NCBI RefSeq assembly: GCF_021117365.1
Contig: NZ_CP088262.1
Span: forward strand, 1,984,001 to 2,048,000
Direction: 5' to 3'
DNA: 64,000 nucleotides
Origin: Nocardioides sp. cx-173
Lineage (GTDB): Bacteria; Actinomycetota; Actinomycetes; Propionibacteriales; Nocardioidaceae
Made by a program: the position numbers and the translations under genes. Shown piece after piece: positions 32,047 through 40,690 of the stretch; position 1 is the first letter of the stretch; each line of letters opens with the position of its first letter. Below the pieces are notes generated by a model that had not been told where the DNA came from, searched no databases, and saw only the letters and a program-made list of their open reading frames with translations.

Positions 32047-32060
32047 CGGGTCAGCGGGAG
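31995..32060. repeat. Copy D of the 3'-end palindromic repeat, overlapping the end of rpe
   Basis: The inner palindrome at 32018-32060 has perfect 21-bp arms around a central G, so this copy is in the opposite orientation to copies A-C. The left outer arm GACCCGTCACCAACT is at 31995-32009; no right outer arm is seen. The rpe reading frame runs through the left arms and stops at the TGA at 32044-32046. Confidence 0.9.
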
Positions 32061-32137
32061 GGCCGGGATGTGGGCACCTGTGTCGGGGCGCATCGGGCAT
32101 GTGGCAGGCTGTTCCCGACGAGTTCTCAACTCGCGTG

Positions 32138-32262
32138 CTCTGGGGTCGGTGTAATTCCGAGCCGGCGGTGAAAGTCCGCGACCCGGTCACAGCCTGTGGC
32201 CGGTTGATCAGGTGAAACTCCTGGACCGACGGTGAAAGTCCGGATGGGAAGCGCACGCAGGC
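32138..32262 (+). ncRNA. FMN riboswitch (RFN element)
   Basis: The conserved segments appear in order: TCTGGGGTCGGTGTAATTCC, GAGCCGGCGGTGAAAGTCCG, CGACCCGG, a variable CACAGCCTGTGGCCGG stem, TTGATCAGGTGAAACTCCTG, GACCGACGGTGAAAGTCCGG and ATGGGAAGCGCACGCAGG. This is the FMN-sensing aptamer. It ends about 74 nt before ribD, so it should turn down the ribD-ribE-ribBA-ribH transcript when FMN is abundant. I cannot tell whether it acts on transcription or on translation; no clear terminator with a U-tract follows. Confidence 0.95.
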
Positions 32263-32336
32263 GACGTCGGTGCCCGTGAGGCGCCAGCGTGGCCGTCGGC
32301 CCCGGAGTCCGCGACCGGACACGAGGGGCCAGCCAC

Positions 32337-33389
32337 ATGAGCGTGACCGCAGCCGAGCGGACCGCGATGCTGCGCGCCCTCGAGCTGGCCGCGACGCCCG
32401 GTGTCCCGCTCGGCCCGAACCCGCGGGTCGGCTGCGTGCTGCTCGCCGACGACGGCCGCATGGTCGCCGAGGGCTTCCACCGCGGTGCCGGTACGCCGCA
32501 CGCGGAGGCCGACGCCCTCGCCCGCGCCGGTGCCGCCGCCCGCGGCAGCACCGCCGTGGTGACGCTCGAGCCATGCAACCACACCGGCCGCACCGGACCC
32601 TGCGCCCAGGCGCTCGTCGCCGCCGGCGTACGGCGGGTGGTGTTCGCGCAGCCCGACCCCAACCCGGTCGCCGCCGGGGGAGCGGACACGCTGCTGGCCG
32701 CGGGCGTCGAGGTGGAGAGCGGGCTCCTGGAGGAGGAGAGCCGCGCCCTCAACCGGGTGTGGACCTTCGCCACGGAGCGCGGGCGCCCGTTCGTGACCTG
32801 GAAGTTCGCGACCACGCTGGACGGTCGCAGCGCGGCTCCCGACGGCACCTCTCGCTGGGTGTCCGGGCTCGCTGCCCGCCGCGACAGCCATCGCCTGCGC
32901 GCCCTGTGCGACGTGATGCTGGTCGGCACCAACACCGTGGCCGTGGACGACCCGCGGCTCACGGTCCGCGACGAGCACGACCGGCCGCTGCCGACCCAGC
33001 CGCTGCGCGTCGTGATGGGCGAGCGCGACGTGGAGCACGACCGCCGGATCTTCGACGAGACGCAGCCGGGCGGGAGCCTGCACCTGCGCACCCGCGACCC
33101 GCGGACCGCGCTCGCCGAGCTCCGGGCACGCGAGCGCCAGCACGTGTTCCTCGAGGGGGGCCCCACGCTGGCGGCGGCGTTCCTGCGGGCCGGACTGGTC
33201 GACGAGATCGTCGCCTACGTGGCGCCGATGCTGCTCGGGGCCGGCCGCAGCGCCGTGGGCGACCTCGGGATCACCACGATCGCCGACGCGTTGCGGCCCG
33301 TGGTCACCGACGTGACGGTCCTGCCGGGCCTCGACGGCGAGCAGCCCGACGTCCGTCTCACCATGACCCCCCAGGAGAGGGAGACCTGA
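32337..33389 (+). CDS. ribD: Bifunctional diaminohydroxyphosphoribosylaminopyrimidine deaminase / reductase
   Basis: A 350-residue protein that deaminates and then reduces the pyrimidine intermediate of riboflavin synthesis. The zinc deaminase domain has [14 protein letters not shown] and [13 protein letters not shown] (His and two Cys ligands, catalytic Glu). The NADPH reductase domain has [40 protein letters not shown] and [14 protein letters not shown]. The ATG at 32337 is chosen because [18 protein letters not shown] fits family N-termini; upstream codons fall in the leader after the riboswitch. The stop overlaps ribE (TGATG). Confidence 0.95.
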   Translation: MSVTAAERTAMLRALELAATPGVPLGPNPRVGCVLLADDGRMVAEGFHRGAGTPHAEADALARAGAAARGSTAVVTLEPCNHTGRTGPCAQALVAAGVRRVVFAQPDPNPVAAGGADTLLAAGVEVESGLLEEESRALNRVWTFATERGRPFVTWKFATTLDGRSAAPDGTSRWVSGLAARRDSHRLRALCDVMLVGTNTVAVDDPRLTVRDEHDRPLPTQPLRVVMGERDVEHDRRIFDETQPGGSLHLRTRDPRTALAELRARERQHVFLEGGPTLAAAFLRAGLVDEIVAYVAPMLLGAGRSAVGDLGITTIADALRPVVTDVTVLPGLDGEQPDVRLTMTPQERET

Positions 33390-34006
33390 TGTTCACCGGA
33401 ATCGTCGAGGAGCTCGGCACCGTCACCGCCGTCGAGGACCAGGGCGACGCCATCCGCCTCACGGTCAAGGCCGAGACCGTCCTGAGCGACGCGCAGCTCG
33501 GCGACTCGATCGCCGTCAACGGCTGCTGCCTCACCGTGGTCTCCCACGACGGCGTGGAGTGGACCGCCGACGTCATGCAGGAGACGCTCGACAAGACCAG
33601 CCTGCACGGTGTCCGGCCCGGCGACCGGGTCAACCTCGAGCGCGCGGTCACCGCGGAGAAGCGCCTCGGCGGCCACATCGTCCAGGGCCACGTCGACGGC
33701 GTCGGTCGCGTCGTACGCCGTATCCCCAGCGAGCACTGGGAGATCGTCGAGATCGAGATGCCCGCCGAGCTCGGCAGGTACCTCGTCGACAAGGGGTCCA
33801 TCACCGTCGACGGGGTCAGCCTCACCGTCGTGGAGGCCCGCGACACCACGTTCACCGTCAGCCTCATCCCCGAGACCCTCGCCCGCACCACGCTCGGCTC
33901 CCGCCGACCCGGCGACCGGGTCAACCTCGAGGTCGACATCATCGCCAAGCACGTCGAGAAGCTGCTCGGCGCCTACCAGCAGCACCCCAGCAAGGAGCAG
34001 TCATGA
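33389..34006 (+). CDS. ribE: Riboflavin synthase alpha chain
   Basis: A 205-residue enzyme that dismutates two lumazines to riboflavin. Two homologous lumazine-binding barrels are visible: [17 protein letters not shown] with [13 protein letters not shown], and [15 protein letters not shown] with [14 protein letters not shown]. The C-terminal helix ([11 protein letters not shown]) mediates trimer formation. Overlaps with ribD (TGATG) and ribBA (ATGA) indicate coupled translation. Confidence 0.96.
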   Translation: MFTGIVEELGTVTAVEDQGDAIRLTVKAETVLSDAQLGDSIAVNGCCLTVVSHDGVEWTADVMQETLDKTSLHGVRPGDRVNLERAVTAEKRLGGHIVQGHVDGVGRVVRRIPSEHWEIVEIEMPAELGRYLVDKGSITVDGVSLTVVEARDTTFTVSLIPETLARTTLGSRRPGDRVNLEVDIIAKHVEKLLGAYQQHPSKEQS

Positions 34007-35250
34007 CCGAGCAACAGCACGCGTTGGTCCGCCTCGACAGCATCGAGCGCGCGATCGCCGACATCGCCGCGGGCAAGGCGGTGATCGTCGTCGACGACGA
34101 GACCCGTGAGAACGAGGGCGACATCATCTTCGCGGCCAGCAAGGCGACGCCCGAGCTGATGGCGTTCACCATCCGCTACTCCAGCGGCGTCATCTGCGTG
34201 CCGATGCCGGCGCAGATGCTCGACCGGCTCGAGATCCCGCTGATGACCCCGCACAACAAGGACAAGCTCCGCACGGCGTACACGATCTCCGTCGACGCCC
34301 GCGACGGCGTCAGCACCGGGATCTCCGCCGCCGACCGGGCCCACACCGTGCGCGTCCTGGCCGACTCGGCGACCGAGCCGTGGGAGATCACCCGACCGGG
34401 ACACGTGTTCCCGCTGCGCTACCGCGAGGGCGGGGTGCTGGTGCGCCGCGGCCACACCGAGGCGGCGGTGGACCTGGCGACCCTGGCCGGCCTCACGCCT
34501 GCCGGGGTGCTGGTCGAGGTCGTCAACGACGACGGCACCATGAAGCGGGCCCCCGAGCTGCGCGAGTTCGCCGACGAGCACGACCTGGCGATGATCTCGA
34601 TCGACGACCTGGTGCGCTACCGGCGTCGCCACGAGACCCTCGTCGAGCGGGTCGCGGAGACCCGGCTGCCCACGCGCCACGGCGACTTCACGGCCTACGG
34701 CTACCGGATCACCGTCGACGGCAGCGAGCACATCGCCCTGGTGCACGGCGACGTGAGCGGCCCGGAGCCCGTCCTGACCCGCGTGCACTCCGAGTGCCTG
34801 ACCGGCGACGTGTTCGGCAGCAACCGCTGCGACTGCGGCCCGCAGCTGGACGAGGCGCTGGAGCGGATCGTGAAGGAGGGCCGCGGCGTGGTGGTCTACC
34901 TGCGCGGCCACGAGGGCCGGGGGATCGGCCTGGTGGCCAAGCTGCAGGCCTACCAGCTCCAGGACGGCGGGCGCGACACCGTCGACGCCAACCTCGACCT
35001 CGGTCTGCCCGCCGACGCGCGCCACTACGGCACCGCGACGCAGGTGCTGCGTGACCTCGGGATCGAGCGGGTGCGGCTGATGACGAACAACCCCGACAAG
35101 GTCGACAACCTCGAGGACTTCGGGATCGAGGTCGCCGAGCGCGTGCCGCTGACCCCGCACCCCAACGACCACAACCTCGCCTACCTGCTGACCAAGCGCG
35201 ACCGGATGGGCCACCATCTTCCCGACCTCGAGCAAGGAGCGATGCGATGA
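34003..35250 (+). CDS. ribBA: Bifunctional 3,4-dihydroxy-2-butanone-4-phosphate synthase / GTP cyclohydrolase II
   Basis: A 415-residue fusion supplying both branches of riboflavin synthesis. The RibB half has [13 protein letters not shown] (acidic metal loop), [10 protein letters not shown] and [15 protein letters not shown] [18 protein letters not shown]. The RibA half has [30 protein letters not shown] with the zinc Cys triad, [12 protein letters not shown] and [10 protein letters not shown]. Both active sites look complete. AAGGAG at 33992-33997 precedes the ATG. It overlaps ribE upstream and ribH downstream. Confidence 0.96.
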   Translation: MTEQQHALVRLDSIERAIADIAAGKAVIVVDDETRENEGDIIFAASKATPELMAFTIRYSSGVICVPMPAQMLDRLEIPLMTPHNKDKLRTAYTISVDARDGVSTGISAADRAHTVRVLADSATEPWEITRPGHVFPLRYREGGVLVRRGHTEAAVDLATLAGLTPAGVLVEVVNDDGTMKRAPELREFADEHDLAMISIDDLVRYRRRHETLVERVAETRLPTRHGDFTAYGYRITVDGSEHIALVHGDVSGPEPVLTRVHSECLTGDVFGSNRCDCGPQLDEALERIVKEGRGVVVYLRGHEGRGIGLVAKLQAYQLQDGGRDTVDANLDLGLPADARHYGTATQVLRDLGIERVRLMTNNPDKVDNLEDFGIEVAERVPLTPHPNDHNLAYLLTKRDRMGHHLPDLEQGAMR

Positions 35251-35735
35251 GCGGCCACGGAGCCCCCACCCACGAGCCCGTCGACTGCCACGACCTGCGG
35301 GTCGCGGTCGTCGCCGCGAGCTGGCACACCCAGGTCATGGACGGGCTGATCGCGGGCGCCGAGCGCGCCCTGACGGCCCACCAGGTGGAGGCGCCGGTCG
35401 TCGTCCGGGTGCCTGGCACCTTCGAGCTGCCGGTGGTCGCCGGGGCGCTCGCCGCGCACGGGTACGACGCGGTGGTGGCGCTCGGCGTCGTCATCCGCGG
35501 CGGGACCCCCCACTTCGACTACGTCTGCAACGCCGCGACCGACGGCCTGGGCCGGGTGGCGCTCGACCACCAGACCGCCGTCGGCTTCGGCGTCCTCACC
35601 TGCGACACCGAGGAGCAGGCCCTCGATCGTGCCGGCCTCGAGGGGTCGGCCGAGGACAAGGGCTACGAGGCCACCGCCGCCGCGCTGGTGACCGCGCAGA
35701 CGCTCAGGCGCGTCCGCCGCGGCTACGAGAGCTGA
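35247..35735 (+). CDS. ribH: 6,7-Dimethyl-8-ribityllumazine synthase
   Basis: A 162-residue enzyme that condenses the RibD product with dihydroxybutanone phosphate and usually assembles into pentamers or 60-mer shells. Motifs: [53 protein letters not shown] (catalytic His) and [14 protein letters not shown]. The final part [17 protein letters not shown] is normal. AAGGAGCG precedes the ATG at 35247, which overlaps the ribBA stop. It ends the rib operon. Confidence 0.96.
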   Translation: MSGHGAPTHEPVDCHDLRVAVVAASWHTQVMDGLIAGAERALTAHQVEAPVVVRVPGTFELPVVAGALAAHGYDAVVALGVVIRGGTPHFDYVCNAATDGLGRVALDHQTAVGFGVLTCDTEEQALDRAGLEGSAEDKGYEATAAALVTAQTLRRVRRGYES

Positions 35736-35808
35736 GCTCCGCCACCGGCCCGAGCCCGCGGGCCGTCTCGCCGCGGTGCCCGGGGACGGGGGCGAAGTCC
35801 GCTGACCG

Positions 35809-35814
35809 TAGGCT
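35809..35814 (+). promoter_or_regulatory. Leaderless -10 box of hisE
   Basis: TAGGCT lies 7 nt before the GTG start of hisE. There is no ribosome binding site in the 86-nt gap after ribH. Confidence 0.6.
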
Positions 35815-35821
35815 GAGGCCC

Positions 35822-36085
35822 GTGAAGACGTTCGACGAGCTCTGGGCCGAGCTGAGTGACAAGGCCCGGACCCGACCGGCAGGATCCGGCACCGTGCAGC
35901 AGCTCGACGCCGGCGTCCATGCCATCGGCAAGAAGCTGGTCGAGGAGGCCGCCGAGTCCTGGATGGCCGCCGAGCACGAGGGCAAGGAGCGCACGGCCGA
36001 GGAGATCAGCCAGCTGCTGTACCACGCCCAGGTGCTGATGCTCGCCAGCGGCATCGAGCTCGACGACGTCTACGCCCACCTCTGA
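35822..36085 (+). CDS. hisE: Phosphoribosyl-ATP pyrophosphatase
   Basis: An 87-residue MazG-fold enzyme that hydrolyses phosphoribosyl-ATP to phosphoribosyl-AMP, the second step of histidine synthesis. The fold signature is [20 protein letters not shown] with [15 protein letters not shown], the EExxE-(12-28)-ExxD type metal-binding motif. As in other actinobacteria it is separate from hisI. Start is a GTG with a TAGGCT box 7 nt upstream, indicating leaderless expression. hisG follows after 8 nt. Confidence 0.94.
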   Translation: MKTFDELWAELSDKARTRPAGSGTVQQLDAGVHAIGKKLVEEAAESWMAAEHEGKERTAEEISQLLYHAQVLMLASGIELDDVYAHL

Positions 36086-36093
36086 AGGACTCC

Positions 36094-36942
36094 ATGTCTC
36101 TGTTGCGAGTGGCGGTCCCCAACAAGGGGTCGCTGTCCCAGTCCGCGTCCGACATCCTGCGCGAGTCCGGCTACCGCCAGCGCTCGGACTCCAAGGAGCT
36201 GTCGCTCATCGACGTCGACAACGGCGTCGAGTTCTTCTACCTGCGCCCGCGCGACATCGCGCTGTACGTCGGCGAGGGCACCCTCGACGTCGGCATCACC
36301 GGGCGCGACCTGCTGCTCGACTCCGGCGCGCAGGCGGTCGAGTCGCTGACGCTCGGCTTCGGGCGCAGCACGTTCCGCTTCGCCGGACCGGCCGGTCGCT
36401 ACTCCGACCTCGGCCAGCTCGAGGGCGCCCGCATCGCCACGTCGTACGTCGGGGTCGTCGAGGCGTTCCTGGCCGAGCGCGGCATCAAGGCCAGCGTCAC
36501 CCGCCTCGACGGGGCCGTCGAGAGCAGCATCCAGCTCGGGGTCGCCGACGTGATCGCGGACGTGGTCGAGACTGGCAGCACGCTCAAGCACGCCGGCCTC
36601 GAGACCTTCGGCGAGGCCATCTTGGAGTCCGAGGCGGTGCTGGTCACGCGCAACGGCGACGTCCCCGACGGCTTCGAGGTCTTCAAGCGCCGCGTCGACG
36701 GGGTGCTGGTCGCGCGGAGCTACGTGATGATGGACTACGACATCGAGGAGCAGCACGTGACCGCAGCCGTCGCGATCACCCCCGGAATCGAGGGGCCGAC
36801 GATCTCGCCGTTGCATCGCGAGGGGTGGGTCGCCGTGCGGGCCATGGTCCCGCGCGCCGGCGCCCAGCGCCTCATGGACGAGCTGTGGAGCATCGGTGCC
36901 CGCGGCATCCTCACGACGGACATCCATGCCTGCCGGCTCTGA
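36094..36942 (+). CDS. hisG: ATP phosphoribosyltransferase, long form
   Basis: A 282-residue enzyme catalysing the first, feedback-inhibited step of histidine synthesis (ATP plus PRPP). The catalytic domains show VAVPNKGSLSQSASDILRE, FFYLRPRDIALYVGEGTLD, VGITGRDLLLDSG and the PRPP loop in DVIADVVETGSTLKHAGLE. The C-terminal ACT-like regulatory domain, absent from short HisG, covers about residues 205-282 and ends TTDIHACRL, so allosteric histidine inhibition is expected and no HisZ is needed. AAGGACT lies before the ATG. Confidence 0.96.
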   Translation: MSLLRVAVPNKGSLSQSASDILRESGYRQRSDSKELSLIDVDNGVEFFYLRPRDIALYVGEGTLDVGITGRDLLLDSGAQAVESLTLGFGRSTFRFAGPAGRYSDLGQLEGARIATSYVGVVEAFLAERGIKASVTRLDGAVESSIQLGVADVIADVVETGSTLKHAGLETFGEAILESEAVLVTRNGDVPDGFEVFKRRVDGVLVARSYVMMDYDIEEQHVTAAVAITPGIEGPTISPLHREGWVAVRAMVPRAGAQRLMDELWSIGARGILTTDIHACRL

Positions 36943-37396
36943 GCCCGTCCAGGTGAGCGTGCCGCGCACCTGGCGACCCATGGGCCCCCGCATCGCCGGG
37001 CTGGTCGCCGGCGCGGTCCTCGTCTTGATGATGGTCTTCCTCTGGATCGGCTTCGACGACGCCACCCGCGAGTCCGTCACGCCGTTCCAGCGCGGGACGG
37101 TCATCGGACTGGGCGTCCTCATCGGCGTGGGCATCCACGCCCTGATCCGCTGCCGCGCCGTTGCCGACCAGGACGGGCTGACGGTGGTCAACGGCTACCG
37201 CTCGCGCCGCCTCGCCTGGGAGCAGATCGTCGGGGTGCACCTGCCACCGGGCGCTCCCTGGGTGACCCTGGACCTGGCCGACGGCACCACCGTGTCAGTC
37301 ATGGGCATCCAGGGCTCCGACGGCCAGCGCGCGCGGACCGCCGTGCGTGAGCTGCGCTGGCTAGTCGACCGCCCGGATGCCCCACGAGACCGATAG
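36926..37396 (+). CDS. PH-domain membrane protein
   Basis: A 156-residue protein with two predicted membrane helices (IAGLVAGAVLVLMMVFLWIG and TVIGLGVLIGVGIHALI) followed by a small bacterial PH-like domain: DGLTVVNGYRSRRLAWEQIV, VTLDLADGTTVSVMGIQ. Such proteins are common directly after hisG in this group; the function is not known. The ATG at 36926 lies inside the last codons of hisG, a 17-nt overlap, so translation is probably coupled. Its 3' end overlaps the convergent aldose epimerase gene by 36 bp. Confidence 0.8.
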   Translation: MPAGSEPVQVSVPRTWRPMGPRIAGLVAGAVLVLMMVFLWIGFDDATRESVTPFQRGTVIGLGVLIGVGIHALIRCRAVADQDGLTVVNGYRSRRLAWEQIVGVHLPPGAPWVTLDLADGTTVSVMGIQGSDGQRARTAVRELRWLVDRPDAPRDR

Positions 37397-38284
37397 CTCG
37401 TCGCCTGCCTCGCCCGCAGGCGCCAGCGTGACCAGGTCCTCCCCGGAGCGGAACGCGTCGGTGTCGGCGGTCATGGGCTCGACCGCCACCGAGCGGCGCG
37501 CCGTCGCGGGCACGTCGTCGGCGGTGTAGATCAGCAGCCACCGCACTCGCTCGTCGACCCACAGCGCGACCGCGTGCCCGGTCGCCGGGTCACGCAGCAC
37601 GGTGGTCGCCACGCCGTCGTCGTTGCGGGCCAGGTCGGTGAACGTGGCGTTGAGGACGGTGCCGCCCACCGGGCGGGCGACCCGGAAGTCGTACGGCGTG
37701 CCGTCGACCGGCTCGCGCCCCACCGGCAGCAGCCGGTCGTCGGTCAGGCTGCGCGTGGCCGCCGGCAGGGTGAGCTCCCAGCTGTCGGCGGGGCCGGGGC
37801 CGACGGCGAGATAGGGATGGGCGCCGCACGCGTAGGGCGCCGGTTCGCGCGAGGTGTTGGTCGCGGTCTGGGTGACCGTGAGCCCGTCGGCCGACAGGTC
37901 GTAGACGACGCGCAGGTCCAGGGTCCACGGGTAGCCCTTCTGCGCCATCAGCCGGTAGTGCAGCGACACCGAGTGGGCCGTGTGCTCCTCCAGCGTCCAC
38001 GCGACCCACCGGGCCAGGCCGTGCGAGGCGTTACTCCGTTGCGGCTCCGTGAGCGGGAGCTGGTGCTCGGCGCCTTCGAAGGCGTAGCGGCCGTCGCGGA
38101 TCCGGTTCGGCCACGGCATCAGCAGCTGTCCGCGCCCACCGGGCGACATCTCGTCCTCGGCGAAGCCGTCGACGAGCTCGCGGGTGGCGTAGGACAGGGT
38201 GCGCAGGGCGGCCCCGCTCTCGGTCACGACCGCCCGGTAGCCGCCGGCCTCGATCTCGAACTGCTCCCCGCTCGGCGCCACCAT
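37361..38284 (-). CDS. Aldose 1-epimerase family protein
   Basis: A 307-residue beta-sandwich enzyme of the galactose mutarotase superfamily, which equilibrates sugar anomers. Substrate and catalytic residues sit in LLMPWPNRIRDGRYAFEG, NASHGLARWVAW (first His), YACGAHPYLAVG (second His) and SVAVEPMTADTDAF (catalytic Glu). It starts 9 nt after the sulfatase stop. The TAG stop of the sulfatase is also the start of a TAGGGT box 6 nt before this ATG, so the gene may have its own leaderless promoter. The last 36 bp overlap the end of the PH-domain gene on the other strand. Confidence 0.88.
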   Translation of the reverse strand: MVAPSGEQFEIEAGGYRAVVTESGAALRTLSYATRELVDGFAEDEMSPGGRGQLLMPWPNRIRDGRYAFEGAEHQLPLTEPQRSNASHGLARWVAWTLEEHTAHSVSLHYRLMAQKGYPWTLDLRVVYDLSADGLTVTQTATNTSREPAPYACGAHPYLAVGPGPADSWELTLPAATRSLTDDRLLPVGREPVDGTPYDFRVARPVGGTVLNATFTDLARNDDGVATTVLRDPATGHAVALWVDERVRWLLIYTADDVPATARRSVAVEPMTADTDAFRSGEDLVTLAPAGEAGDELSVSWGIRAVD

Positions 38285-38290
38285 GGGCTC

Positions 38291-38296
38291 ACCCTA
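38291..38296 (-). promoter_or_regulatory. Leaderless -10 box of the epimerase gene, made from the sulfatase stop codon
   Basis: On the minus strand TAGGGT begins with the TAG stop of the sulfatase gene and lies 6 nt before the epimerase ATG at 38284. The same arrangement occurs at 45534-45539. Confidence 0.5.
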
Positions 38297-40036
38297 GGGG
38301 GCTCGGAACCCGTAGGCCGCCAGGACGCGGCGCCAGTAGCTGCGACCCAGGACGCGCTCGCGGCCAGCGCCCGCGCGGAGCTCGGGCGGCAGCGGGGCCA
38401 GGCACTCCTGACCATCGCAGTGGCGGGTCTGCCACCAGACCCGGCTCAGCGCTCGCTCGGCCTCGCGGTAGGCCCGCTGCCCGTGGACGTTGCGCATCTG
38501 GAGCGGGTCCCGGGCGAGGTCGTAGAGCTCGGTCTCACGGGTCCGGCTCCGGATGTAGGAGTAGCGGGCGGTGCGGATGCCGATCGAGGTGCGGGGTCCG
38601 CGGAAGCCGGGGGTCTTGCGGTACGACCCACCGGTGAAGGTGGCCTCGTTGAGGACCGGCGTCGTCCAGCCCTGATCCCCCTCGCGCATGGTCGGGACCC
38701 GGCTGATGCCGTCGGGCAGGCGAGGGGGCTCCGCGCTCGCCAGGTCGAGGATGGAGGCAGACACGTCGATCGTGGTGATCGGGTCGTAGCGCTTCGCCTT
38801 GGTCCGCATGCCCGGGCCGGTGACCAGGAACGGCACCCGCAGCGACGGCTCGTGGGCGCGGGCCTTGCCGCTGCGCTTGCGGTGCTCGCCGAGGTAGTAG
38901 CCGTTGTCCGAGGTGAACATGAAGACCGTGTTGCGCCACTCGCCGCTCCGCTTGAGCTCGCGCACCAGCCGGCGGACCTGGCGGTCCATGACGTAGATCG
39001 ACTCCGCGCGCTGGCGGGTCAGCTCGGTCATCGCGCGCCTCTCGGCGGCGCTCGGCTCCGCGTTGCGGCGGTAGGCCTCGGGCTTGTCGGAGATGTTCGC
39101 CTCGCTGGGTCCGCCGTTCCTGGGCATGCCGGCGCCGCGCGTGATCAGCCGGTCGAAGCGCCCGCGGACCGAGCGCGGGACGGCCGGCGTGCGCAGGTCG
39201 TGTGTGTTGCCCGAGGCGTCGGTCATCTGCGCCGGCGGGTCGTCGGACTCGAAGGGTCCACCGAAGTGCGGAGCCACGTAGTTGACGTACATGAAGAAGG
39301 GCTTGCTGTCCCGGCCGAACCGGCGGGCCATGTCGACCGAGAAGTCGCCGATCACGTGGGTGTTGTAGCGACCGCGATAGCGGTTGTCGACCTTGCCGTT
39401 CACGTTGAACGGCGTGTCCAGGTAGTGGTAGGTGCCGCCGTGGATGCCGACCCCCTCGACGTGGTCGATCGAGCCGCGCCAGTCGGTCCAGCCGTTCGGC
39501 ACGTGGCGGTAGGACGGCCCGCCACTCACCAGCGAGCGCGCCGGCCCGTAGCGGTTGAGGTACTTGCCGATGAAGCCGGTCGCGTAGCCCGCCTCCGACA
39601 GCGAGGTCGCCAGCGTGCGTGAGTCGTCGAAGGCGCCGTAGCCGTAGGGCTCCTCGTGCCACCACACGTGGTGGTTGTGGGCGTACTGGCCGGTGAGGAA
39701 GGACGCCCGCGCCGGACAGCAGAGCGGGTACGGGGAGAAGGAGTTCTGGAAGGTCAGGCCGTGGGCGCCGACGAGCTTGCGCAGCGAGGGCATGAACAGC
39801 AGGTCGTCGGCGCGCATGTCGTCGGCCATCACCATGACGATGTTGGGACTCGACGGAGCCGCCTCACGCGTGGGGCCGCTCACCACGGGCAGGGGAGCGG
39901 CGCTGGGCACGGCTGTCCCGGCGGGGCCCGACCCGGCCGGTCTCTCCGGCTCCTGGGCACCCGAGAGGACGGCCGTCATCACGGCGGCGAGGGCGACCCC
40001 GGCCACCACCAGGCGGAGCACTACCCGCGGGGTCAC
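38294..40036 (-). CDS. Exported type I sulfatase
   Basis: A sulfatase of about 580 residues that should hydrolyse sulfate esters outside the cytoplasm. An N-terminal hydrophobic segment (LRLVVAGVALAAVMTAVL) is a signal or anchor, followed by a Pro/Ala-rich linker. Metal-binding NIVMVMADDMRADDL opens the alkaline-phosphatase fold, and YPLCCPARASFLTG holds the CxPxR motif whose Cys must become formylglycine. Further features are YATGFIGKYLNRYG and FMFTSDNGYYLGEHRKRSGK. No formylglycine-generating enzyme gene is nearby. GTG at 40036 is preferred: TAAGGT lies 6 nt upstream, whereas the GTG at 40042 would follow that box directly. Confidence 0.9.
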   Translation of the reverse strand: MTPRVVLRLVVAGVALAAVMTAVLSGAQEPERPAGSGPAGTAVPSAAPLPVVSGPTREAAPSSPNIVMVMADDMRADDLLFMPSLRKLVGAHGLTFQNSFSPYPLCCPARASFLTGQYAHNHHVWWHEEPYGYGAFDDSRTLATSLSEAGYATGFIGKYLNRYGPARSLVSGGPSYRHVPNGWTDWRGSIDHVEGVGIHGGTYHYLDTPFNVNGKVDNRYRGRYNTHVIGDFSVDMARRFGRDSKPFFMYVNYVAPHFGGPFESDDPPAQMTDASGNTHDLRTPAVPRSVRGRFDRLITRGAGMPRNGGPSEANISDKPEAYRRNAEPSAAERRAMTELTRQRAESIYVMDRQVRRLVRELKRSGEWRNTVFMFTSDNGYYLGEHRKRSGKARAHEPSLRVPFLVTGPGMRTKAKRYDPITTIDVSASILDLASAEPPRLPDGISRVPTMREGDQGWTTPVLNEATFTGGSYRKTPGFRGPRTSIGIRTARYSYIRSRTRETELYDLARDPLQMRNVHGQRAYREAERALSRVWWQTRHCDGQECLAPLPPELRAGAGRERVLGRSYWRRVLAAYGFRAP

Positions 40037-40042
40037 GTTCAC

Positions 40043-40048
40043 ACCTTA
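40043..40048 (-). promoter_or_regulatory. Leaderless -10 box of the sulfatase gene
   Basis: TAAGGT on the minus strand lies 6 nt before the second in-frame GTG at 40036. It supports that codon as the start. Confidence 0.45.
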
Positions 40049-40105
40049 AGTGACGCTCCTGGGTCGAGTTAGGTTGCGACGCGCACGCAGATTTCTTGTC
40101 GCTGG

Positions 40106-40690
40106 TCAGGTGACCCGGCCGGGGGAGCGGGGCGGGGCGGCTGCGGTGCCGTCGACGATCACGTCCGCGCGGTCCCGGGTGCGCTGCTCGGCGAAGTGCT
40201 CGGCCTCGGTGCGCATCCAACGCCGCCACTGCTGCTCGACCTCCGGACCGTCGCGGGTCAGGCCGCGCTGCAGCCGCAGGTCGTCGGGGGCCTCCACCCA
40301 GGCCAGCACGGTGCAGCGCGCCGCGTGGGCCAAGGAGCCGGCGCCGACCCCTTCGAGCACCAGCAGCGGTGCGGGGGCGACGGTCACGGTCTCGGCGTAC
40401 TCCTGCCGGCCCCAGTCGTAGCGCCGGTAGCTGCCGGCGACGCCCTCGGCCAGCGGCAGCAGCAGGCGGTCCAGCTGGTCGGTGACCCTCGGGAGCCCGT
40501 CCCAGCCGTCGTAGAGGTCGTCCATCTGCACCACGGGCGCCTCCGCGAGGCTCGCCACGGTGCGGGCGAGCGTGGTCTTGCCGGAGCCGGCGGGTCCGTC
40601 GATGCACACGAGTCGCCCCGCGCCGAGCGTCGGGGGCCGCGACCGCGCCAGGTCCAGCAGGTGGCGCGCTGGGTCAGAAGGCGAGCCCAT
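40106..40690 (-). CDS. P-loop kinase, uridine-kinase-like
   Basis: A 194-residue P-loop protein. The Walker A motif is VCIDGPAGSGKTTLARTVA, and VVQMDDLYDGWDG with its two acidic residues resembles the substrate-binding site of uridine/cytidine and pantothenate kinases. LLVLEGVGAG and WVEAPDDLRLQRGLTRDG (lid with Arg residues) follow, in the order seen in uridine-kinase-like proteins of actinobacteria. Substrate is not proven. The ATG at 40690 lies inside the end of the PLP-enzyme gene (17-nt overlap), which fixes the start better than the longer upstream frame and implies coupling. Confidence 0.8.
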   Translation of the reverse strand: MGSPSDPARHLLDLARSRPPTLGAGRLVCIDGPAGSGKTTLARTVASLAEAPVVQMDDLYDGWDGLPRVTDQLDRLLLPLAEGVAGSYRRYDWGRQEYAETVTVAPAPLLVLEGVGAGSLAHAARCTVLAWVEAPDDLRLQRGLTRDGPEVEQQWRRWMRTEAEHFAEQRTRDRADVIVDGTAAAPPRSPGRVT

